This document shows, piece after piece, positions 58,117 through 64,000 of a DNA stretch of 64,000 nt (position 1 is its first letter; every line of letters begins with the position of its first letter). The notes below the pieces were generated by a model. The model worked only from the letters and a program-made list of their open reading frames with translations. It made no database searches and was not told the DNA's origin. The stretch lies in the NCBI GenBank assembly GCA_017428385.1, contig JAFRQX010000046.1, positions 186,001-250,000 on the forward strand, read 5' to 3'. This DNA comes from Clostridia bacterium (GTDB lineage Bacteria; Bacillota; Clostridia; Christensenellales; Aristaeellaceae). Both the position numbers and the translations under genes were made by a program.

Positions 58117-59700
58117 ATGATGAACAAGAAAAGACTGGCCCTTCTCCTGGCCCTTCTCCTGGCCTGCGCGATGATGCTGGCCGGATGCCAGAATAGCGGG
58201 AACACACAGAACACCGTGTCAGAGGCTCCTGCGGCAGCTGCCCCGGCAGCTTCGGAAAGCGCGGAACCGTTTGCCGCTGTTGAGAATGATAAGGATTTTT
58301 CCGCACTGCGGACACCGGGAAGCCAGGAGGAAGCCTATGAGTACAGAACCTTTTTCAGGCCGGCCGTTGACGGCATCAACCAACCCTATGTGGGCGATAC
58401 GATGCCTTATTATGAGGACGGTACCTGGTATATCTATTACCTGAAAGAGGGCGGCGATTCCTACAACCACTCTATTTACCTGGCGACAACAAAGGACTTC
58501 GTGACCTATACTGAATACGACAATCCCATCCTGGAGAGCAGCCGCAGCGGCGGGCAGGACGGATGGGCAGGCACGGGTTCTGTTGTAAAAGTAAAGGATA
58601 CCTATTATTTCTTCTACACCGGCCATGCTTCTTCCGATATCTATGAGTATATGGAAAAAATCATGGTAGCGAAGGGAACTGCTCCGGATCAGTTTGAGAA
58701 GGTGGAAGGCTGGGAAATCACACCGCCGGCCGAACTGGGACAGAAACGGGATTTCCGGGATCCGCAGGCGTATTACGACGCGGAAAACGACGTGATCCAT
58801 ATGACTGTGACCGCTGCACAGGACGGTAAGGCCAGGATCCTCAAATATACCCTGAGCGGAGACCTGCAGAAGGCTGATTACGACGGGATCATTTTTACAA
58901 ACACAGCGAAGGAAAACTTCTGGAACCTGGAATGCAGCGACACTTTCCGGATCGGGGACAGGTATTACCTGACGTATTCCGCCCAGGACGATACCCTCTG
59001 GTACGCAATGTCAGATACTCCGTATGGCCCCTACGGGGAAGCAAAACGGCTGGACGGCAAGCTTTTCTATGCTGCAAAGCATGTGGAAAACCAGGACGGT
59101 TCCTATATGGTCGGCTGGGCGCGCCGGAGCGAATCCCCCTCCTCCACCTCGGAGGTTTCCGGCTGGGCCGGTAATCTGGCAGTACAGCAGCTGGCGCAGA
59201 AAGAAAACGGCGAGCTGGCGCTGATTCCGGTAAAAGCGGTTGAGGCCCAGTTTGACAAACGGCGGGAGCTGCTGATTGAACAGGATCAGATTGAAATCCG
59301 CGCAGGATCCCGTTACAGTTATACGGATGCTTTTACCGCCTATGAGAGTTTCATGCTGAAGGGAAAAGTGACGTATACGGGGAAAGGAAGCTTCGGGCTG
59401 GCTTTTGACTATAACGGACAGGATGAAAAAACAAAGATTATCTGCCTGAATCCGAAAGAACAGAAGCTGCAGCTGATATTCAATGAGGGCGGTACCCTGA
59501 TTACTGAAACAGCCGCGGCGCTGGAAGCCGGAAAGGAATACAGCTTTACTTATATCCAGGAAGGTTCCGCCGGAATCTTCTGGCTGGGAGACGAGGCATC
59601 CCTGACCGTGCGGCTGTACGGCGTCAGCGGGAAGCCTATCCGCCTGTTCACGGAGAGCAATACGGTCACATGGACTGACCTGAGAGAGTATACGAGGTAA
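58117..59700 (+). CDS. GH32-like lipoprotein (surface fructanase)
   Basis: The 527-residue protein is a lipoprotein (LAGCQNSG lipobox) with an Ala/Ser-rich linker. The catalytic part resembles GH32: RDP at DFRDPQ (Asp215) and the Glu-Cys motif at NLECSDTF (Glu272) are kept. The usual WMNDPNG motif is replaced by VGDTMPYYEDGTWYIYYL, where Asp94 can serve as nucleophile. A C-terminal beta-sandwich (about 400-527) is also present. It would cut fructans or release fructose outside the cell before import. A second ATG directly follows the first (58120). It may be a transfructosylase or act on an unusual fructoside. Confidence 0.78.
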   Translation: MMNKKRLALLLALLLACAMMLAGCQNSGNTQNTVSEAPAAAAPAASESAEPFAAVENDKDFSALRTPGSQEEAYEYRTFFRPAVDGINQPYVGDTMPYYEDGTWYIYYLKEGGDSYNHSIYLATTKDFVTYTEYDNPILESSRSGGQDGWAGTGSVVKVKDTYYFFYTGHASSDIYEYMEKIMVAKGTAPDQFEKVEGWEITPPAELGQKRDFRDPQAYYDAENDVIHMTVTAAQDGKARILKYTLSGDLQKADYDGIIFTNTAKENFWNLECSDTFRIGDRYYLTYSAQDDTLWYAMSDTPYGPYGEAKRLDGKLFYAAKHVENQDGSYMVGWARRSESPSSTSEVSGWAGNLAVQQLAQKENGELALIPVKAVEAQFDKRRELLIEQDQIEIRAGSRYSYTDAFTAYESFMLKGKVTYTGKGSFGLAFDYNGQDEKTKIICLNPKEQKLQLIFNEGGTLITETAAALEAGKEYSFTYIQEGSAGIFWLGDEASLTVRLYGVSGKPIRLFTESNTVTWTDLREYTR

Positions 59701-59704
59701 AACG

Positions 59705-61198
59705 ATGAAGAAAACGGTAAACCACAGCCTGCTGTTTGCCAGGGCGTATGAGCAGGCTGAAGGCGGAAAAATCCCGCGGGAAAGCCGTCCGGTTTTCCAC
59801 CTGACGCCTTTGACCGGATGGATGAACGATCCCAACGGTTTCTGCTATTACCACGGCCAGTATCACCTGTTCTACCAGTACAATCCGTATGATACGGAAT
59901 GGGATGCCATGCACTGGGGACATGCAGTCAGCCATGACCTGCTTCACTGGACCTATCTGCCTGCCGCACTGGCTCCGGACGCTCCGTATGATTCCTTCGG
60001 ATGCTTTTCGGGCAGCGCGACGGAATTGCCGGACGGCAGGCACCTGCTGATGTATACCGGCGTGAGGCAGGAGGGCGGGGATAAGTCCAGGGAGTTCCAG
60101 ACCCAGTGCATTGCAGTCGGCGACGGGACAGATTACCAAAAGTATGAAAAGAACCCGGTTCTCGACAGCAATGCACTTCCGGAAGGCCTGAGTCCCTACG
60201 ATTTCAGGGATCCGAAGATCTGGCGGACAGAGAACGGAGCATACCGCTGTGTGGTGGGAGCCCGCCGGGAGGACAAACGGGGTGTTCTGCTCCAGTATGA
60301 AAGCCGGGACGGATTTGAATGGCGGCACATCGGGGTGCTGGCAGAGAATGACGGACGGTTCGGCCTCATGTGGGAATGCCCTGATTTCTTCCCGCTGGAC
60401 GGAAAACATGTACTGTTTGTCAGTCCGCAGGATATGCTTCCTGAAGACTTTGAATACCATAACGGAAACGGTACCGTCTGCCTCACAGGGCGAATGGACG
60501 GAGACCGGTTCGTCGAGGAGAATAACCAGGCGATCGATTACGGGATTGACTTTTACGCTCCGCAGACCATTCTGACTCCTGACGGAAGGCGTGTGATGAT
60601 CGGCTGGATGCAAAACTGGGACACCTGCAAAACAACCGGTTATGAAGAACGGCCCTGGTTTGGCCAGATGAGCCTGCCGCGGGAACTGTTCTTCAGGAAT
60701 GGCCGTCTTTACCAGCAGCCGGTCCGGGAATTGGCGCAGTACAGAAGCGGGAAAGTGGAGTATCGGGATGTCCTTTTGGACGGAGAAAAGAGCCTGGAAG
60801 GAATCGAAGGGCGGGTTGTTGAACTGGATATCCATCTGCGATGCGCTGATCCGGATACCCCCTACCAGAAGTTCATCATGAAGTTTGCCCAGAATGAGAA
60901 ATACCATTCAGTTCTCAGCTACCGGCCTTATGAGTCATGGCTGCAGATTGACCGCAAATTCTCAGGATCCAGGCGAGCATATATCCATCAGCGCCGATGC
61001 CTGGTATCCGATCAGCGGGGTGAAATCCGGCTGCATGTGATTCTGGACCGCTTCAGTATGGAGGTTTTTATCAATGACGGGGAACAGGTGATGACCGCCA
61101 CCATCCTCACAGGGTCCGATGCACGGAAGATCTCGTTTGAAGCCGATGGCCAAGTGATGATGGATGTCACAAAATACTCGCTGATTGAAAAGGAATGA
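59705..61198 (+). CDS. Beta-fructofuranosidase / sucrose-6-phosphate hydrolase (GH32)
   Basis: The 497-residue protein has all GH32 motifs: the nucleophile Asp42 in WMNDPNG, the stabilising Asp169 in FRDPK and the acid/base Glu224 in WECPDFF, followed by a C-terminal beta-sandwich from about residue 340. It has no signal peptide and so cleaves imported sucrose or fructo-oligosaccharides. No PTS gene is present and import is by an ABC system, so unphosphorylated substrates are more likely than sucrose 6-phosphate. It starts 4 bp after the lipoprotein gene and overlaps the fructokinase gene by 4 bp. Confidence 0.95.
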   Translation: MKKTVNHSLLFARAYEQAEGGKIPRESRPVFHLTPLTGWMNDPNGFCYYHGQYHLFYQYNPYDTEWDAMHWGHAVSHDLLHWTYLPAALAPDAPYDSFGCFSGSATELPDGRHLLMYTGVRQEGGDKSREFQTQCIAVGDGTDYQKYEKNPVLDSNALPEGLSPYDFRDPKIWRTENGAYRCVVGARREDKRGVLLQYESRDGFEWRHIGVLAENDGRFGLMWECPDFFPLDGKHVLFVSPQDMLPEDFEYHNGNGTVCLTGRMDGDRFVEENNQAIDYGIDFYAPQTILTPDGRRVMIGWMQNWDTCKTTGYEERPWFGQMSLPRELFFRNGRLYQQPVRELAQYRSGKVEYRDVLLDGEKSLEGIEGRVVELDIHLRCADPDTPYQKFIMKFAQNEKYHSVLSYRPYESWLQIDRKFSGSRRAYIHQRRCLVSDQRGEIRLHVILDRFSMEVFINDGEQVMTATILTGSDARKISFEADGQVMMDVTKYSLIEKE

Positions 61199-62166
61199 CA
61201 CGGATGAAACATTATGACGTGGTTGCGCTCGGTGAACTGCTGATCGATTTTGCCCCACATTCCGTCAATGAGGCAGGCTACCCGGTCCTGTCCGCCAACC
61301 CGGGCGGAGCGCCGGGCAATTTCCTGGCAGCGCTGACAAAGTACGGCTGCAGGACTGCCATGATCGGAAAAGTCGGCGATGACGCCTTCGGGAAAGCGCT
61401 GGTGAAAACACTGGAGGATGCCGGGATAGATGCCCGGGGGATCCGGATTGACCCGAACGTTTTTACAACGCTGGCCTTTGTTTCCCTGGACGCGTCCGGG
61501 AACCGGGATTTCAGCTTCGCTCGTAAACCGGGCGCCGATACCTGTCTGACCCCGGAAGAAGTGGATGAAGAGCTCATCGCGGACGCGAAAGTTTTCCACT
61601 TCGGCACGCTCTCTCTGACGGATGAGCCTGCCGCCGGGGCTACCCGACATGCCATTGAACTGGCAAAGCGCCACGGTGCGCTGATCAGCCTGGATCCCAA
61701 TCTGCGCAAGCCACTGTGGAAGCGGGAGGAGGATGCCAGGGAAGCGATTGAGTGGAGCCTGCATCAGGCGGATATTGTCAAGATCAGTGATGAGGAGATT
61801 GACTGGCTGTGGGGCTTTTCCCCGGAAGAAGGCGCTGAAAAGCTGCTGCGGGAATACGGCGTCTCACTGGTGTATGCCACACTGGGACCCAAGGGCTGCT
61901 ATGCTGCAAATGGCACGAACCGCGTGACAGTGCAAAGTCCGTCCGGTATTCATGTTGTCGACACAACCGGCGCCGGCGATATATTCGGCGGCAGCGCAAT
62001 GAGTCAGTTTATCAGGTGCAAAAAAACGCCGGCAGATCTGACAGAAACAGAACTCCGCCGGATTGTCAGTTTTGCCTGTACCGCTGCAAGCCTTTCAACG
62101 CAGACGCACGGTGGAATCGCAAGCGTTCCGGAGTATTCGGATGTTACCCGGAAAATGGAAGAGTGA
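61195..62166 (+). CDS. Fructokinase (PfkB family)
   Basis: This 323-residue sugar kinase has the N-terminal ALGELLIDF and NPGGAPGNFLAAL motifs of fructokinases (ScrK/CscK type) and the C-terminal DTTGAGD with catalytic Asp262. It phosphorylates fructose released by the two GH32 enzymes. The ATG at 61195 overlaps the GH32 stop (ATGA); an ATG at 61204 is also possible. It is the last gene of the fructan operon. Confidence 0.94.
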   Translation: MTRMKHYDVVALGELLIDFAPHSVNEAGYPVLSANPGGAPGNFLAALTKYGCRTAMIGKVGDDAFGKALVKTLEDAGIDARGIRIDPNVFTTLAFVSLDASGNRDFSFARKPGADTCLTPEEVDEELIADAKVFHFGTLSLTDEPAAGATRHAIELAKRHGALISLDPNLRKPLWKREEDAREAIEWSLHQADIVKISDEEIDWLWGFSPEEGAEKLLREYGVSLVYATLGPKGCYAANGTNRVTVQSPSGIHVVDTTGAGDIFGGSAMSQFIRCKKTPADLTETELRRIVSFACTAASLSTQTHGGIASVPEYSDVTRKMEE

Positions 62167-62242
62167 CCGCTTCTGAGGTGCGGGATGACAATGGATGTCT
62201 CTCACAGTAAGGAAAAAGTACTGAAATGAACGATATATGCTT

Positions 62243-62269
62243 TCCCGGGAATTCATCCCGGGATTTTTT
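62243..62269 (+). terminator. Terminator of the fructan operon
   Basis: TCCCGGGA (62243-62250) is repeated at 62256-62263; the palindrome makes an 8-bp stem with a 5-base loop, followed by T6. Confidence 0.82.
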
Positions 62270-62387
62270 AATTCGAGAAGGGCGGTTGCCTTTCCGTATA
62301 GAGTGCCGATAAAAGAAGGACGGTTCATTGTTTCCGGAATGAGCACTTTGCCCGGGAAAAAGGACGCAGCAAAGTTGTCCGGAATAC

Positions 62388-62427
62388 AAAAAAAAACCGG
62401 GCACCTTGAAGAACAAGGATACCCGGG
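62388..62427 (-). terminator. Terminator of guaA
   Basis: On the minus strand an imperfect CCGGGTATCCTTG/CAAGGTGCCCGG stem lies 13 bp after the guaA stop and runs into a T9 tract (62396-62388). It differs in sequence from the terminators next to tails A and B. Confidence 0.85.
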
Positions 62428-62439
62428 AAGATTATGCGC

Positions 62440-63426
62440 TTATTCGAACTCGATGGTGGCGACGGGCTTTTCGGAGATATCCCACAGGACGCGGTTGACA
62501 CCGTCAACAGTGGAAATGATGCGATCCCGCATGGTGCAGAGCACGCTGAAGGGGATTTCCGGCACGGTGGCGGTGACGGCATCCACAGTATTGACAGCAC
62601 GGATGATCACTGCCCAGCCCATGTAGCGCTGGCCCTTGCCGTCCACATACTTGATACCGGTGGACTGGAAATCGGGAATGGTGCAGAAGTACTGCCACGG
62701 AATCTCGGGCAGCTTGCCGATCTCCTCACGGACGATGGCATCGGTTTCACGGAGCGCTTCCAGGCGGTCACGGGTGATGGCACCGACGCAGCGCACACCC
62801 AGGCCGGGGCCGGGGAAGGGCTGACGGTAAACCATGCCGTCCGGCAGTCCCAGTTCTTTACCGACAACGCGGACTTCGTCCTTGTAGAGCAGTTTGACGG
62901 GCTCGACCAGTTCAAACTGGAGGTCGTCCGGCAGGCCGCCGACATTGTGGTGAGCCTTGACGCCGACGCTCTCTGTAATATCAGGATAGATGGTACCCTG
63001 TGCAAGGAAAGCGATGCCATCCTGTTTGCGGGCTTCTTCCTCAAAGACACGGATAAACTCGGCACCGATGATCTTGCGCTTCTGTTCGGGATCGCTGACA
63101 CCAGCCAGCTTGTCCAGGAAGCGGTCGACTGCATCCACGTACACCAGGTTGGCTTTCATCTGGTTGCGGAAAACTTCGATAACCTGTTCGGGTTCACCTT
63201 TGCGGAGCAGGCCATGATTGACATGCACGCATACCAGCTGCTGGCCGATGGCCTTGATCAGCAGGGCAGCGACAACGGAGCTGTCCACACCGCCGGAAAG
63301 AGCCAGCAGAACCTTTTTGTCACCAACCTGTTTGCGGACTGCTTCCACCTGCTCGGCGATGAATGCCTGCGCGAGGGCGGGAGTCGTAATCCGTTCCATG
63401 CTTTCGGGCCGTTTGTTGCTATCCAT
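62440..63426 (-). CDS. guaA: GMP synthase, ATP-pyrophosphatase subunit only
   Basis: The 328-residue protein corresponds to the synthetase half of GuaA. The PP-loop SGGVDSS is at residues 44-50, and the C-terminal dimerisation domain holds RQPFPGPGLGVR, ending KPVATIEFE. It adenylates XMP and aminates it to GMP. The N-terminal class I glutamine amidotransferase domain (about 190 residues) of ordinary bacterial GuaA is absent: the gene has its own GGAGG ribosome binding site, promoter and upstream gap. A separate amidotransferase subunit, as in archaea, or use of free ammonia would be needed. The 3' end is repeated at 50785 and 49851. Confidence 0.95.
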   Translation of the reverse strand: MDSNKRPESMERITTPALAQAFIAEQVEAVRKQVGDKKVLLALSGGVDSSVVAALLIKAIGQQLVCVHVNHGLLRKGEPEQVIEVFRNQMKANLVYVDAVDRFLDKLAGVSDPEQKRKIIGAEFIRVFEEEARKQDGIAFLAQGTIYPDITESVGVKAHHNVGGLPDDLQFELVEPVKLLYKDEVRVVGKELGLPDGMVYRQPFPGPGLGVRCVGAITRDRLEALRETDAIVREEIGKLPEIPWQYFCTIPDFQSTGIKYVDGKGQRYMGWAVIIRAVNTVDAVTATVPEIPFSVLCTMRDRIISTVDGVNRVLWDISEKPVATIEFE

Positions 63427-63660
63427 TTCTTATCCTCCAATCGATCCGTTTATTCCATAGGGGAATACATGCACAAGCATAGGAAAAGACGGGAAAAGTG
63501 TCAATCGGAAAACATGACAAAAGCATGAAGCAATTCTTATAAAAGAATGATTTTTTTCGGGGAATGCCATTGACAGAAGGCAAAAAGGTCCTGAAGACAT
63601 GCTTTTTTTGCCTGAAAGACGAACTTTTTTGACGGAGAAACAGAAGACGTACATTATTTT
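63427..63660. other. Gap upstream of guaA
   Basis: Apart from the guaA promoter I see nothing in this stretch; it codes for no amidotransferase on either strand. Confidence 0.6.
63476..63504 (-). promoter_or_regulatory. Promoter of guaA
   Basis: On the minus strand TTGACA (63504-63499), a 17-bp spacer and TATGCT (63481-63476) lie 50 bp before the start codon. Confidence 0.75.
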
Positions 63661-63663
63661 TTG

Positions 63664-63692
63664 TTGACAAGACAGGGGGAAGAGCGTAAACT
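63664..63692 (+). promoter_or_regulatory. Promoter of the T-box leader
   Basis: TTGACA (63664-63669), a 17-bp spacer and TAAACT (63687-63692). Transcription would start near 63699, just before the first stem of the leader. Confidence 0.7.
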
Positions 63693-63697
63693 TCCGA

Positions 63698-63957
63698 TAA
63701 AGGCCTTGAAGGAGAGGGCAACGGGTATCGGCTTTCAGAGACACGGCGGTTGGTGCAAGCCGTGGGAAGAGCCCGCGAGCTGTAGCTCCAGAGCCGGAAG
63801 GAAGAAAGCGAAGGCGCAAGTAGAACCTTCCCGTGACTGCCGCGTAAGGGCATAGAACCTGTTGGGGTTCAAGAGTGGCGGTGATGAGCCGCAATTTGAG
63901 TGGTACCGCGGGCTATTCAAGCTCGTCTCAAAGTCTAAACTTTGGGACGGGCTTTTT
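63698..63957 (+). ncRNA. T-box leader (tRNA-sensing riboswitch)
   Basis: The conserved T-box sequence TGGTACCGCGG is at 63901-63911. Stem I shows the AG-rich bulge (CAGAGA) and a distal hairpin, CACGGC (63742-63747) with GCCGTG (63759-63764), around GGTTGGTGCAA. The terminator pairs AGCTCGTC (63920-63927) with GACGGGCT (63946-63953), with an inner CAAAG/CTTTG stem, then T5. Binding of uncharged tRNA would favour the antiterminator and allow reading into a gene to the right of the window, probably an aminoacyl-tRNA synthetase, amino acid biosynthesis or transport gene. The specifier loop is probably in CGAGCTGTAG (about 63775-63784), but I cannot name the amino acid with confidence. Confidence 0.93.
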
Positions 63958-63960
63958 CAT

Positions 63961-63985
63961 TATCTTCACTTCGTTCAGGATGACA
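63961..63985. repeat. Possible dispersed intergenic repeat
   Basis: On the minus strand this reads like the TCATCCTGAACGAAGTGAAGA element, close to a short repeat (TCATTCTGAGCGAAGCGAAG) that is scattered in many bacterial genomes. Only one copy is in the window. Confidence 0.4.
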
Positions 63986-64000
63986 CGGGAGGTAAGATCA

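Noticed and set aside
62270..62300. Possible fourth guaA tail (TTAATTCGAGAAGGGCGG)
   Set aside because: The similarity is limited to a few bases, would need gaps, and gives no matching residues.
63775..63784. Assignment of the T-box specifier to Leu (CTG), Val (GTA) or Cys (TGT)
   Set aside because: The loop register cannot be fixed by eye, and the downstream gene is not in the window.
1..64000. CRISPR arrays, tRNA or rRNA genes, insertion sequences, integrases
   Set aside because: I saw no regularly spaced repeats, no cloverleaf-type genes and no transposase or recombinase motifs on either strand.

Overview
The window looks like a chromosomal segment of a Gram-positive, plant-polysaccharide-degrading member of the Clostridia, probably an uncultured gut or rumen lineage. 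This is inferred from strong AGGAGG-type ribosome binding sites, consensus sigma-A promoters with 17-bp spacers, a T-box leader, several LacI-type regulators, and ABC sugar importers encoded without their ATPase. Nearly every gene serves the breakdown of acidic plant or host glycans. No rRNA, tRNA, CRISPR array, transposase or integrase was recognised.

Region 1 (1-2.8 kb) holds the end of a KDPG aldolase gene, then KDG kinase (kdgK) and uronate isomerase (uxaC). Region 2 (2.9-6 kb) has a secreted SH3-like protein, a small discoidin-like protein and a LacI regulator. Region 3 (6.2-17.6 kb) is a uronide operon: an ABC importer (binding protein, terminator-like attenuator, two permeases), a heparinase II/III-like lyase, a DUF2264 protein, a GH88 unsaturated uronyl hydrolase, a GH2 beta-glucuronidase, KduI and KduD. 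These feed KDG into kdgK and eda. Region 4 (17.7-21 kb) is an overlapping rhaB-rhaA-rhaD L-rhamnose operon. It is followed by a 1081-residue DUF5107/TPR protein, a GH112 phosphorylase (possibly acting on galactosyl-rhamnose) and an aldo/keto reductase.

Region 5 (27.8-45.7 kb) is a rhamnogalacturonan-type cluster. It contains a YtcQ/YtcP/LplB-type importer with an AraC regulator on the minus strand, L-rhamnose mutarotase, and a LacI regulator facing a clear promoter/operator that drives GH105, a second importer, a CE4-like deacetylase, a PL22-like lyase, two CE12-like acetylesterases around a TIM-barrel protein, and ends against a convergent GH2 enzyme. Region 6 (45.8-49.7 kb) has a secreted NodB deacetylase, two uncharacterised proteins and an MgtC-family membrane protein.

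Region 7 (49.8-63.4 kb) is the most unusual. The last codons of guaA (GMP synthase) are present three times in the same orientation, each with its own downstream terminator. One copy ends an intact guaA at 62440; the other two are isolated tails at 50785 and 49851. The tail at 50785 is identical to the guaA end over 34 bp and abuts a truncated mgtC paralogue. The pattern suggests successive integration events at the guaA 3' end. The outer copies bound a phosphoribosyltransferase gene (0.93 kb) and an 11.7-kb fructan/sucrose cassette: LacI, importer, secreted carbohydrate-binding protein, two GH32 enzymes and fructokinase. guaA itself encodes only the ATP-pyrophosphatase part of GMP synthase. 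The window ends in a T-box leader whose controlled gene lies outside.

Most glycan-cleaving enzymes here lack signal peptides. The apparent strategy is therefore import of oligosaccharides and intracellular finishing, with the first polysaccharide cut made by enzymes encoded elsewhere.
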